From assembly GCA_036389675.1 (NCBI GenBank), contig DASVWI010000040.1, positions 248,001-312,000 on the forward strand: DNA of 64,000 nucleotides. Reading direction: 5' to 3'. Made by a program: the position numbers and the translations under genes. This DNA comes from DASQYE01 sp036389675 (GTDB lineage Bacteria > Acidobacteriota > Blastocatellia > Pyrinomonadales > Pyrinomonadaceae). Positions 1-8,362 of this stretch are shown here, in pieces. Each line of letters begins with the position of its first letter. Position 1 is the first letter of the stretch. A model generated the notes under the pieces. That model was not told where the DNA came from, did no database searches, and was given only the letters and a program-made list of their open reading frames with translations.

Positions 1-141
1 CTGTTGAGCAGTTCCGATATGCTCGTCTCTCAGCCGATGAGAGGCGCGGAAAGTTTTCATCATATGCGCGAAAAATGATGGATCTTTTCACTTTATGCTC
101 GAACCTGCAAAGGCTTATCCCTCGATCACTTGTCAACGCTC

Positions 142-846
142 TTAATAGTTGGTCAGAATCGCTTCCGGCGCGAAGCCCATCTGTTGCAGGCGGTCGCGCG
201 TCTGCTCGATCATCTCGCGCGAGCCGCAGATGAGCGCCACAGGGTCTGACAGATCGGGCAGCACGTGATCGAGAAGCGATTGAACGTAGCCGGTAGGCCC
301 GGACCAATCGTGCCCGTCCGGGCGAGAGATGACCTGACGAAGCTCAACGCCCGCCTCTTCCCAGCCTTCCGTCTCGTCGCGGTAGCAGAAATCGTCGGGC
401 GTGCGCGCGCCGTAGAGCACGACGAGCTGGCCGTAGTCTGAGGCGTGGCGAAAGGTATGGCGAAGCGCGGAGCGGAGCGGAGCAACGCCCGTCCCCATCG
501 CGACGAAGACCAAGTCTTTGCCCTTCTGCTCCTGTAGCGCAAAGCCACGTCCGACGATATCCACCAGCTCAACGCGCGAACCCTCTCGCATCTCGTAGAT
601 GCGGCCACTGGCCCCGCCGCCGCGCTTGATGAGAAACTCGACTTCGGTGTCTTCGGGAGCGCTCGCGAAAGCGAAGTAAGACTGGTCGGCGTCGCCCGCC
701 CGCAGGATTGCGACCTGACCGGGCGTGAAACTGAGCCCGTGATTTTCGGCGTCATCGAGGGGGAGCATGTCGAACGAGCGAGTGTCCCTCGCCTCGTCGC
801 GCACGCGCTTGATGACGAGCGGGAGCGCCTGCTGCATGGCGGTCAT
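142..846 (-). CDS. FAD/NAD(P)-binding oxidoreductase, ferredoxin-NADP reductase family
   Basis: A 234-aa soluble flavoprotein reductase. The N-terminal half looks like the FAD-binding barrel of the family (PGQVAILR followed by SYFAFAS, the usual flavin-contact segment). The second half is a nucleotide-binding domain with VAMGTGVAPLRSAL (pyridine-nucleotide loop), a CGS motif (ICGSREM) and the C-terminal aromatic residue (LTNY) that in ferredoxin-NADP reductases stacks on the flavin. No iron-sulfur cysteines are present, so electrons must pass to or from another protein. It is the third gene of a minus-strand operon, 9 nt downstream of the acyl-CoA ligase, which suggests a role in lipid redox chemistry. 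The electron partner cannot be told from sequence. Confidence 0.85.
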   Translation of the reverse strand: MTAMQQALPLVIKRVRDEARDTRSFDMLPLDDAENHGLSFTPGQVAILRAGDADQSYFAFASAPEDTEVEFLIKRGGGASGRIYEMREGSRVELVDIVGRGFALQEQKGKDLVFVAMGTGVAPLRSALRHTFRHASDYGQLVVLYGARTPDDFCYRDETEGWEEAGVELRQVISRPDGHDWSGPTGYVQSLLDHVLPDLSDPVALICGSREMIEQTRDRLQQMGFAPEAILTNY

Positions 847-855
847 AATTTTTAT

Positions 856-2745
856 CTACTGTCCGGGCGCGCCGTCGGCCTCTCTGTAGAGGCGGTCAAT
901 CACGTCGCGATATTTTTCATTGACGACGCGGCGCTTGATCTTGAGCGTCGGCGTCATCTCGCCGCCTTCAATGGTCAGCTCGCGTTCGAGCAGCGCGATG
1001 CGCTTGACGCGCTCGTACTGGGCCATGTCTTTGGTCAGCGATTCAACCTGACGCTCGAAAAGGTCCAGGATGCGCTCGTTGGCGCAGAACTCTTCGGGAG
1101 TGTGCAGGTTCAGATTCTTCAGTTGGGCGTAGGCCCTGAGCTGCTCCCAGTCGGGGACGATCAGCGCGGCTGGGAACTTGTGCCCGTCGCCGATGAGGAC
1201 GACCTGATTGACGAAGCGTGAGGCTTTGATGCGCTGCTCGATTGGCTGCGGCGCGATGTACTTGCCGCCGGAAGTTTTGAAAAGCTCTTTCTTGCGGTCT
1301 GTGATGCGGAGGAAGCCGTCTCGGTCGAGCGTGCCGATGTCGCCGGTCTTGAACCAGCCGTCTTCAGTAAAGACGGCGGCGGTCGCCTCCGGCTTGTTGT
1401 AGTAGCCGCGCATGATGTTCGGCCCGCGCGTCTCTATCTCGCCGTCCGGTGCGATGCGTACCTCGACGTTGTGAATCGGACGGCCCACCGTGCCGATGCG
1501 ATTCTCTTCGAGCGTCCCGGCGCAGATGACAGGCGAAGTCTCCGTCAGCCCGTAGCCCTGTACGATGGGCAGCCCCGCGCCGGCGAAGATATAACCGATC
1601 TCGTCGGGCAAAGCCGCGCCGCCTGAGACGAAGAGCCTGATGCGCCCGCCCATGGCCTCCCTCCATTTAGAGAAGACCAGTCGCGAGGCGAGCCCATACT
1701 TAATGGCGAGCCCCTTTGGCACGGGCTTGTGATTGAGCGTGTGCTGCGCGTAAAGCTTACCGACGGCGACGGCCCACGCCAGAAGCCCGCGCTTGAGCTT
1801 TCCCGCCTCAGCCGCCTTGTCTTTGATGCGCTCGTAAATCTTCTCGAACAGCCGCGGCACGCAGAGCATGATGGTGGGGCGCACCTCCCGCATGTTGTCG
1901 CCGATCTTTTCCATCGACTCCGCGTAGAAGATGCTCATCCCGTGATAGAGATACATGTACATCGCCAAACGCTCGAAGACGTGCGAGAAGGGAAGCACCG
2001 AGAGCACTATGTCGTCTTCGGAAAAAGAGAGATGACCGGACGAATCAATCAGGTTGGTGATGAGGTTAGAGTGCGTGAGCATCACGCCCTTGGGCTCGCC
2101 CGTCGTGCCCGAAGTGTAGATGATGGTCGCCAGATCGTCCGGCTTTGCCCCATGGGCCAACTCGTCCGAAAGACCGGGCTGCTGCTGCCCGAGTTCACGC
2201 CCGCGCCGTTCCAATTCGGCGAGCGTGAGCGCCTGAGCTTCCGCCGCGCCTTCACCTTGAAAGAAGACGACGTGCTCAAGCGCGGGGCAATCGAGCAGGG
2301 CTTCACGGACGCGCTCATACTTTTCGCGGTTTTGGATGAAGAGAATGCGCGCGCCGGAATCGCGCAGGATATAGCCGACCTGCTGCGGCGAGAGCGTCGG
2401 GTAGATGGGCACGTCAACCACGCCCGCAAAGAGGCTGCCGGCGTCCGTCAGCGTCCATTCCGGGCAGTTCTCGGCCAGCAGCGCGATATGGTCATTGCGC
2501 CTTAGCCCCATCGCGTATAGTCCGAGCGCAAGGGCGCGCGCACGCTCCATCATCGTCTCTGTCGAAATAGAGCGCCATGCCCCGTTGCTCTTGTAGTTGA
2601 GCAGGTCGGGCTTGCTATGCAGCCTGTGCGTGCGCTCGAACATCGCGACCAGCGTGGTCGGCTCGTCGGGCGAGAGCGGCACGCGCGCGGGCGCGCCCGT
2701 GCGGGCAGTGGGGAGAGCGGTCGTCGTCTGAATCGTTTGGTTCAT
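856..2745 (-). CDS. long-chain fatty-acid CoA ligase (AMP-forming)
   Basis: A 629-aa adenylate-forming enzyme that activates fatty acids to acyl-CoA through an acyl-AMP intermediate. The P-loop-like AMP motif YTSGTTGEPKG is near residue 210. Further core motifs are GYGLTETSP (about residue 400), FKTGDIGTLDRDG and the hinge DRKKELFKTSGGKYIAP, whose lysine-rich C-terminal loop is typical of the long-chain (FadD15/FACL) branch. Length matches that branch. Its start codon overlaps the stop of the upstream TetR gene by 4 nt, so the two are translationally coupled. Likely role: entry of fatty acids into beta-oxidation or phospholipid recycling, repressed by its neighbour. Confidence 0.93.
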   Translation of the reverse strand: MNQTIQTTTALPTARTGAPARVPLSPDEPTTLVAMFERTHRLHSKPDLLNYKSNGAWRSISTETMMERARALALGLYAMGLRRNDHIALLAENCPEWTLTDAGSLFAGVVDVPIYPTLSPQQVGYILRDSGARILFIQNREKYERVREALLDCPALEHVVFFQGEGAAEAQALTLAELERRGRELGQQQPGLSDELAHGAKPDDLATIIYTSGTTGEPKGVMLTHSNLITNLIDSSGHLSFSEDDIVLSVLPFSHVFERLAMYMYLYHGMSIFYAESMEKIGDNMREVRPTIMLCVPRLFEKIYERIKDKAAEAGKLKRGLLAWAVAVGKLYAQHTLNHKPVPKGLAIKYGLASRLVFSKWREAMGGRIRLFVSGGAALPDEIGYIFAGAGLPIVQGYGLTETSPVICAGTLEENRIGTVGRPIHNVEVRIAPDGEIETRGPNIMRGYYNKPEATAAVFTEDGWFKTGDIGTLDRDGFLRITDRKKELFKTSGGKYIAPQPIEQRIKASRFVNQVVLIGDGHKFPAALIVPDWEQLRAYAQLKNLNLHTPEEFCANERILDLFERQVESLTKDMAQYERVKRIALLERELTIEGGEMTPTLKIKRRVVNEKYRDVIDRLYREADGAPGQ

Positions 2746-3356
2746 CTGGTACTCACACCATCCAGAAAAATATCCAGCACCTGATCGGCCATCGGCGCAA
2801 GCTTGTACCTTCGTTTGGAGAGAATCCAGTTGGTCGCCATTTCATCGAGCGCGCCGAAGAGAATCTTGGCGACCACCTTCGCGTTCAAACCTTTACGAAA
2901 TACCCCGGCGCGCTGTCCCTCTTCGACCGCCCCGCGAATCAGGCCGAGATATTCGGCGAAGCCCGCGGCTGAGAATTCCTCCATGAACTTGGTGGAACTG
3001 CGTAGCTCTACCTGAAAGACGATGGCTAGGTCGCGGTCTGCGCCGAGGCGTTCGAGATGCAGGTGCGCTATCCGTCGCAGCTTTTCGCGCGGGTCTGTGA
3101 TGGTTTCAAGCTGCCTGCGGCCTTCCGTGATCGCGTCCCCGACGCTGCGGTCGAAGATGGAGTGCAGAATCTCTTCCTTGCTCTTGAAGTAAAGATAGAC
3201 CGTGCCGTCGGCGACACCGGCGTCGCTCGCGATGTCCGCGACCTTGGAGTTGAAATAACCGTTGCGCGCGAAGACGCGCGTGGCGGCGCGCAGGATGGCC
3301 TCGCGCTTGTCGGCGACGGGGGTGCGGGCGGAATTGAGGGAACGAGCAGAACGCAT
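2742..3356 (-). CDS. TetR-family transcriptional regulator, FadR-like
   Basis: A 204-aa repressor with an N-terminal TetR DNA-binding domain (REAILRAATRVFARNGY, then the HTH VADIASDAGVADGTVYLYF and KSKEEIL). An all-helical ligand domain follows, of the TetR_C/YsiA type that in Bacillus and Thermus FadR binds long-chain acyl-CoA. It is the first gene of a minus-strand operon and overlaps the acyl-CoA ligase by 4 nt. An 18-bp palindrome about 127 nt upstream (3483-3500) has the half-site layout of known FadR boxes. Inference: it represses its own operon and is released by acyl-CoA. Confidence 0.88.
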   Translation of the reverse strand: MRSARSLNSARTPVADKREAILRAATRVFARNGYFNSKVADIASDAGVADGTVYLYFKSKEEILHSIFDRSVGDAITEGRRQLETITDPREKLRRIAHLHLERLGADRDLAIVFQVELRSSTKFMEEFSAAGFAEYLGLIRGAVEEGQRAGVFRKGLNAKVVAKILFGALDEMATNWILSKRRYKLAPMADQVLDIFLDGVSTR

Positions 3357-3363
3357 GAAACAA

Positions 3364-3483
3364 TTTTAGGTTTTAGATTTTGGATTTTAGATTAACGCTG
3401 CGGGGAAACTTGAATCCTGAAAGCGAGGCTCTGAAACCCGTGGTCACTCGTCAATCAAAAATCCAAAATCCAAAATCCAAAAT
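3364..3483. repeat. palindromic element with heptamer arms (ATTTTGG type)
   Basis: The left arm (about 3365-3392) is a run of imperfect 7-bp units reading TTTTGGA/TTTTAGA. The right arm (about 3456-3483) is its inverse, tandem CCAAAAT units. The two enclose about 60 nt. It lies in the leader of the TetR operon, directly between the FadR-like palindrome and the start codon. The architecture matches the other heptad-armed elements of the window although the 7-mer differs. Confidence 0.7.
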
Positions 3484-3500
3484 GAGTGACCGCTCACTCA
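3483..3500. promoter_or_regulatory. FadR-like operator palindrome
   Basis: TGAGTGA-CCGC-TCACTCA is a perfect inverted repeat of 7-bp half-sites separated by 4 bp. Bacillus-type FadR boxes have the same 7-4-7 layout and a closely similar half-site (TGAATGA). It sits upstream of the TetR/acyl-CoA ligase operon read on the minus strand. Binding by the adjacent TetR protein is inferred, not shown. Confidence 0.6.
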
Positions 3501-3556
3501 GTTGCGGTCTTTAGCCTAACCTCAGCGCGCGGGTTTTGTCCAATGAAGTCGGAAAT

Positions 3557-4609
3557 CTACCTGATGGACGGCTCCGGCTCGCGTCTGGAATCTTGTCCGG
3601 CGTCCTCTTCTTCGAGCGATTCGGGGCCGGAGTCTATTTGCAGCGCCGCGCCGCCGCGCACTCTCAGCTCGCGCTGCGGATAAGGTATCTCAATTTGTCG
3701 CTCGCGGAAGAGACGCGCGATTCGGTAGTTGATGTCGCTCTTGATCTGCGGGTGGCGGCGCGGCCTGTCCGTCCACACCAGCAGACGAAAATCGAGCGAG
3801 GATTCACCGAAGCCGAGGAATTGCACGCTCGGCTTCGGCTCAGAGAGGACATGCTTGACGCCATCTGCCGCTTGCAGCAGCGTCTCCGTGACCATCTCCA
3901 CATCGGATTCATACGCGACACCGATGGGGACGGAGATGCGCGAGCGGCTCCCGCCGTAAGACCAGTTGATAAGCTCCTGATTGACGAGCTTCGAGTTGGG
4001 CAGAATGGCCGTGATGTGATCGTTCGTGACGACGACGGTGGTACGCAGGTTAATGCTCTGCACGCGCCCTTCCGTGAGCTTGCTGTCAGGCCCGGCCACC
4101 GTGATGAAGTCGCCGATGCGTACCGGGCGCTCGAAGAGGAGTATGAAGCCGGAGGCCAGATCGCCCGCGATGAATTGCAGGCCGAAGCCTATGCCGACCG
4201 AAAGGGCCGTAAAGAGCACCGCCAGCGAAGTGAGGTCTAAGCCGAAGGCGCTCTTGAGAGCGAAGAGGAGTCCGAGCGAGATGATTAAATAATGGGCCAG
4301 TCGAAAGATCGTGTAACGGATGCCGGGATCGATATAGCCGCGCTTCTCCATGCGGCGATGGAGGATTGATTGCAGCGTGCGAGAGATGAGCAGCGCGAGC
4401 AGGAATATCCCAAGGCCGATCATCAGGCCCGTGACCGAGACGGTGATGTTGCCAATCGTCCATTGCCGGTTGATGAATTTGACGTAGTACCAGATACGAC
4501 CAAGCACGCCCTGCCCCTCCGTCTGCCACAGCAGCGCGCCCCTGGGCGATTGCCACCCGTCAAACATGCCGCTCATCACAATCGTCTTGCTCAAAATCTC
4601 TGCTAACAA
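3557..4609 (-). CDS. small-conductance mechanosensitive channel (MscS family)
   Basis: An inner-membrane channel that opens under membrane tension. Three or four hydrophobic segments come first. The pore-lining helix and beta domain follow, with the family signature from LAVLFTALSVGIGFGLQF through ASGFILLFERPVRIGDFITV. The C-terminal alpha/beta domain runs to a charged tail. I chose the TTG at 4609 because AGGAGG lies 9 nt upstream. The frame stays open to a TTG at 4651, and ATG at 4576 is the first ATG. With the TTG start the protein has 350 residues. It lies downstream of the tRNA-Ser gene on the same strand. Confidence 0.88.
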   Translation of the reverse strand: MLAEILSKTIVMSGMFDGWQSPRGALLWQTEGQGVLGRIWYYVKFINRQWTIGNITVSVTGLMIGLGIFLLALLISRTLQSILHRRMEKRGYIDPGIRYTIFRLAHYLIISLGLLFALKSAFGLDLTSLAVLFTALSVGIGFGLQFIAGDLASGFILLFERPVRIGDFITVAGPDSKLTEGRVQSINLRTTVVVTNDHITAILPNSKLVNQELINWSYGGSRSRISVPIGVAYESDVEMVTETLLQAADGVKHVLSEPKPSVQFLGFGESSLDFRLLVWTDRPRRHPQIKSDINYRIARLFRERQIEIPYPQRELRVRGGAALQIDSGPESLEEEDAGQDSRREPEPSIR

Positions 4610-4719
4610 TTCTCGCGCCCTCCTGATCTCGATGCGTCCCGGTAAAAACAATCAAGCCGTCGTACGCTCTCGGGGGGCGCGCGAACGGCTCGTCGGGAAA
4701 AACTTTTGAAAGCTCTTGG

Positions 4720-4802
4720 CGGAGGGGACAGGACTCGAACCTGCAAGCCCGCAAAGGCGGCGGTTTTCAAGACCGCTGCATTACCAATTATGCTACCCCT
4801 CC
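4720..4802 (-). tRNA. tRNA-Ser (anticodon UGA)
   Basis: Read on the minus strand, GGAGGGG pairs with CCCCTCC as a 7-bp acceptor stem. GCAT/ATGC forms the D stem. GCGGT-CTTGAAA-ACCGC is the anticodon arm with anticodon TGA. A 15-nt variable arm has a GCC/GGC stem. GCAGG-TTCGAGT-CCTGT is the T arm. The discriminator base is G, as expected for serine tRNAs, and the long variable arm is class II. CCA is not encoded. Confidence 0.93.
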
Positions 4803-4884
4803 ATGCAAGCCCATAATATACCGTACAGCGCACCTGTCCTCAACTCTGGATAATGGAGGAAATCGGGCACACGCCCTCGCACCC

Positions 4885-6000
4885 TTAAGATGTCCCGCTG
4901 GCCGTTTCATCGGCGATCAGGTCAATGACATCTTCGAGGCGGCCCGAGCGCAGGTAGGCTTCGCGCTGGCGCGTTGCGCCCGTGCCGCGTCGCAGCGTCT
5001 CGCGCACAAGCGCAGAGATTTCATCCCACTCACCATTCTCCTCAAGAGCGGGGCGCACGAAGGCCAGAAACTTTTCGATCAGCTCGGCGGCGGGCACGGC
5101 GCGCCCCGCCTCCACGTCTATCAGATCGGCATCAAGGCCGTAGCGTGCCGCGCGCCACTTGGCCGCACGAAGCAACTCGGGGCGCGCGTGTGTGACCTCC
5201 TCGTCGCGCACGGCCTGCGCGTAGCAGGTCTGGGCCAGAGAGCGCGCAAGGCCGGCGATCATGACGGCTTCATCTATAGTCATGCAGACATCCGTGACGC
5301 GAAACTCGACGGTCTCGAAGCGCGCGGAGGGGCGCGCGTCCCAGTAAATCTTCGTCGCGTCCGAGATGCTTTCGGTCTGAACCAGTGTTTCGACGAGTCG
5401 GTCGTAGTCGGCGCGTGAACGAAAGACCTGCGGAGTCCCGGCCATGGGCCAACGCCGCCAGATTTCCGTGCGAAAGCTGGCATAGCCCGTGTCCGCGCCG
5501 AGCCAGAAGGGCGAGTTTGCCGCCAGCGCCAGCATCGGCGCGAGCCACGCGCGCGAGCGGTTCATCACCTCTATGGCGGCCTCGCGGTCGCGTATGCCGA
5601 TGTGTACGTGGCAGCCGAAGATCAACTGCTCGCGCGCGAGCTGCTGGTAGTCCTGCGCTATCCCGACGTAGCGCGCCTTGGGCGTCAGCTGTTGATCTTC
5701 CCAGTGCGAGAAGGGATGCGTGCCCGCGGCGGCGATACGATTTCCCTCCCGCTCGGCGGAGGCGATCACTTCGCGCCGCAGGCGCACAAGCTCGCCGCGC
5801 ACCTCCCGCAGGTTGAGACAGATGGGCGTGCCGATCTCTATCTGCGACAGGAAAAGCTCCGGCGTGACGTGCTTGCCCAGAGCGTCCTGCGCGCCGTTTA
5901 AGATGCGCTCCTGTCTTGAATGAAGCTCGCGCGTCTTAGCATTTATGATCTGGTACTCTTCTTCGACGCCGACTGTAAACTTTTCCGTGCTGCTGGACAT
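4885..6000 (-). CDS. glutamate-cysteine ligase family 2 (YbdK-type carboxylate-amine ligase)
   Basis: A 371-aa ATP-grasp-like ligase of the GCS2 family. It starts with FTVGVEEEYQIIN, the glutamate-rich metal/ATP signature, followed by HVHIGIRDREAAIEVMNR (HVHVG-type motif) and RFETVEFRVTDVC near residue 230. Members make gamma-glutamyl amide bonds. E. coli YbdK has weak glutamate-cysteine ligase activity, and some homologues work on other amines. No glutathione synthetase gene is nearby, so the true product is open. The gene starts at the ATG just upstream of a divergent response-regulator gene. Confidence 0.87.
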   Translation of the reverse strand: MSSSTEKFTVGVEEEYQIINAKTRELHSRQERILNGAQDALGKHVTPELFLSQIEIGTPICLNLREVRGELVRLRREVIASAEREGNRIAAAGTHPFSHWEDQQLTPKARYVGIAQDYQQLAREQLIFGCHVHIGIRDREAAIEVMNRSRAWLAPMLALAANSPFWLGADTGYASFRTEIWRRWPMAGTPQVFRSRADYDRLVETLVQTESISDATKIYWDARPSARFETVEFRVTDVCMTIDEAVMIAGLARSLAQTCYAQAVRDEEVTHARPELLRAAKWRAARYGLDADLIDVEAGRAVPAAELIEKFLAFVRPALEENGEWDEISALVRETLRRGTGATRQREAYLRSGRLEDVIDLIADETASGTS

Positions 6001-6206
6001 GGCGAGGTTGGTTTCCCTTCTGTTCTACCGCGAAACGATTTCAGGTACTCTTAACACTAACATAAAAAGCGTCGGGCCACCGCCCGGATGGCGGCGCAGC
6101 CGTGCCGCCTGATATGCTTATACTTCATCAACCGGAATAATGCGGTTGATTTCGAGCCTTTGGAAGAGACGCTGCGCCGTCATCTCCGACGATAAGGATA
6201 AAGCAG

Positions 6207-6599
6207 ATGACCAAGAAGAGTGAGTCCGGTCGGGCCGTCTTAGTCGTGGATAATAACGATAGCGTTCGGCAGACCCTGGCGATATGGTTAGAGATGCTTT
6301 GCTGCGATACGGTCGAAGCCGTCGACGGGGAAAAGGCGATCACCCTTGCGGGAAAAGAAGCGCTCAAGCTAATCCTGATGGATATGCACCTGCCCGTCGT
6401 CGACGGATTTGAAGCTTCCAAGCAGATCGCGACGCACGATCAAACGAGCCACGTGCCCATTGTCGCCATGTCGGAGGCGGGCTCGGAGTTTAACTGGCGA
6501 GAGAAAGCGCGTCGCATGGGATGCGTCGAGTGTGTGAGCAAGCCTTTGGATTTCGAGACGGTCAGCGATCTCGTCAACCGCTACATCCCGCAGGATTGA
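6207..6599 (+). CDS. single-domain response regulator (CheY-like)
   Basis: A 130-aa stand-alone receiver domain. LVVDNNDSV holds the acidic metal-binding pocket, Asp59 in LILMDMHLPVVDG is the phospho-acceptor, and CVSKPLD carries the conserved Lys-Pro. The switch residue is a serine (VAMSEAG). No output domain follows, so it must act by protein contact. The second receiver gene points at it from the other strand with only 42 nt between stop codons. No histidine kinase is adjacent, so its partner is unknown. The divergent region to the GCS2 gene (6001-6206) is AT-richer and would hold both promoters. Confidence 0.88.
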   Translation: MTKKSESGRAVLVVDNNDSVRQTLAIWLEMLCCDTVEAVDGEKAITLAGKEALKLILMDMHLPVVDGFEASKQIATHDQTSHVPIVAMSEAGSEFNWREKARRMGCVECVSKPLDFETVSDLVNRYIPQD

Positions 6600-6641
6600 A
6601 TCTGACAAAAGCGGATTGAATCGGTGGCCGCGGACCCCTCT

Positions 6642-7007
6642 TCAGGCAGCCGTCAGTGCGTGGCCTATGATTCTCGGCAACTCATCCAATTGCGGCTTAA
6701 TCACAAAGCCCTGCGTCTCGCAATCGGAATTCGCCAGAACCCGCTCGCGTATATCACCCGCGTAGAAAACAATCGGCGTCTGCTCGTCAAACTCACGTAT
6801 CTTCTCGCACAACTCCTTGCCGTCTCCATCGGCCAACCTGCTATCCAGCAAATAGAGGTCGAAGGCATCTCTTCGAGCCAGCTCTATGCCTTCTCTGACG
6901 CTGTGCGTTGTCGTCACTTCGTAACCGTGAGTGCCGAGCCACGTGGTGATCAGGAAACAGGTATCCTCGTGGTCATCTATGAACAGGATGCGGGGAAGTT
7001 CTTTCAA
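6642..7007 (-). CDS. single-domain response regulator
   Basis: A 121-aa receiver domain. FIDDHED has the acidic pair at residues 11-12, Asp55 in LLDSRLADGDG is the phospho-acceptor, and Lys104 lies in FVIKPQ. The residue normally Thr or Ser at the end of beta-4 looks like Ala (PIVFYAGD), which would alter phosphorylation-linked switching. No output domain is present. It converges with the other single-domain regulator, and the two may work in one phosphorelay, though nothing nearby proves that. Confidence 0.85.
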   Translation of the reverse strand: MKELPRILFIDDHEDTCFLITTWLGTHGYEVTTTHSVREGIELARRDAFDLYLLDSRLADGDGKELCEKIREFDEQTPIVFYAGDIRERVLANSDCETQGFVIKPQLDELPRIIGHALTAA

Positions 7008-7271
7008 GGGGAAACTCCTGGTTAGAGGTCAAGGTAACGTCTGCCCGAAGCTTTGCGCTGGACGGTGCAAAGCAGAAATAAGGTACGAGAATACTAGCAA
7101 CGAATAACGCCCGTGTCCATGCGATTCCGTACAGAGGATTTGTTGGAAAGCTGAATGTGAGCGGATTATTCCCATTCTAATTTACCCGGCTGAAAATCCG
7201 CTTCCGAGCGCCGCGCCGCTCCACCGTCCTGCAATATAAAATTCTCGCGCCCTTCATCAAACTAGGCTAAA

Positions 7272-8144
7272 ATGATCGGCGCGATGAGACGACCTAAGGA
7301 AATCTCTCTGGCAATATTGTTACTGCTGGCCTTCACCTGCGTCAATGTTTTCTCGCAGGAGCAGCCGACCTGGGAGAAGTATCATGAAGCCGGAAGGCAG
7401 GCCGTCGGGCGGGGCGACTATGCGGAGGCCGAAACGCAGTTGAAGGCCGCGCTCAAAGAAGCCTCCGGCTTCGGCCCGAAAGACCAGCGCCTGACGGAAA
7501 CACTGAACACCCTCGCAGGCGTCTACCGCGCGCAGGGGCGCTTTGACGAAGCCGAAACGCTCTACCGCCGCACGCTCTCCATCACGGAAGCGGCCCTCGG
7601 CCCGGAGCATCTAAACGTCGCCGCGAGCCTCAACAATCTGGCGCTGCTTCTCTACACGCGTGGCCGCTACGAGGAAGTGACGCGCCTTCTTCAGCGTGCC
7701 CTCTCGATCACGGAGAAGGAGCTAGGGCCTGAGCACGCGGACGTGGCGGGCAGGCTTACCAACCTCGCACAGGTCTACCGCGTCCAGAGAAACTACGCCG
7801 AGGCCGAGCCCTTGCTGCTGCGTGCTGTCGCGATCAGGGAGAAGGCTCTCGGCGCTGAAGACGAAGGTGTGGCGGTCGCGCTCGATAACCTCGCGGCGCT
7901 CTACAACGCGCAGAAAAAATATTCCGTGGCCGAGCCGCTGCTCAAACGCTCTCTGGCGATCAAGACCCGGGCGCTCGGCCCGGAACATGTTCAAGTCGCG
8001 CTGGCGCTGGAAAACTACGCCGACACGCTCAGCCGACTAAAGCGCAACGCCGAGGCGACCGAATTAAGAGCCCGCGCCAGGAGCATCTGGGCCAAGGTCA
8101 TGAAACAGAAGAAAACAACCCCCGCATCCCCCAACGGCGCTTAA
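7272..8144 (+). CDS. secreted TPR protein with kinesin-light-chain-type repeats
   Basis: A 290-aa protein with an N-terminal signal peptide (RRPKEISLAILLLLAFTC, then VNVFSQEQ). The first ATG is 7272; a second in-frame ATG at 7284 gives a more typical signal sequence. Four to five 42-residue TPR units follow, each with the kinesin-light-chain pattern (A..LY.RAL.I.E..LGPEH..VA..L.NLA.LY). Such repeats bind partner proteins, and no enzymatic domain is present. It stands alone, with a 264-nt divergent gap to the upstream regulator gene. Its partner is unknown. Confidence 0.82.
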   Translation: MIGAMRRPKEISLAILLLLAFTCVNVFSQEQPTWEKYHEAGRQAVGRGDYAEAETQLKAALKEASGFGPKDQRLTETLNTLAGVYRAQGRFDEAETLYRRTLSITEAALGPEHLNVAASLNNLALLLYTRGRYEEVTRLLQRALSITEKELGPEHADVAGRLTNLAQVYRVQRNYAEAEPLLLRAVAIREKALGAEDEGVAVALDNLAALYNAQKKYSVAEPLLKRSLAIKTRALGPEHVQVALALENYADTLSRLKRNAEATELRARARSIWAKVMKQKKTTPASPNGA

Positions 8145-8179
8145 GGCCGACTCCTCCAGCAAACGATTGCGGCCCGGCA

Positions 8180-8305
8180 TCAACGCCCGGCCATCCGGCT
8201 CATCACCCACACCACGAGCGTCACCAACAGCGCGATCCCCGGAAAAATAGCGAAGAACCGAACGATATACTTCGTCCCCTTCGTCGGTTTAGTTATACCT
8301 GCCAT
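8180..8305 (-). CDS. 41-aa single-pass membrane microprotein
   Basis: A short minus-strand ORF beginning ATG GCA GGT with a strong Shine-Dalgarno (GGAGG, 7 nt upstream of the ATG). The product starts with a basic stretch (MAGITKPTKGTKYIVRF) and continues into a hydrophobic helix (FFAIFPGIALLVTLVVWVM), ending SRMAGR. It therefore looks like a small inner-membrane protein with an N-in basic tail. It lies 57 nt downstream of the large VWA gene on the same strand and may be the last gene of the ATPase/VWA transcript. No family is recognised. The ribosome-binding site and the clean helix argue that it is real. Confidence 0.6.
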   Translation of the reverse strand: MAGITKPTKGTKYIVRFFAIFPGIALLVTLVVWVMSRMAGR

Positions 8306-8362
8306 CCTTAAACCTCCTTGCCTGCTTCCTTACGCATAAACGGGGTTTGGAAAACTCTACTT

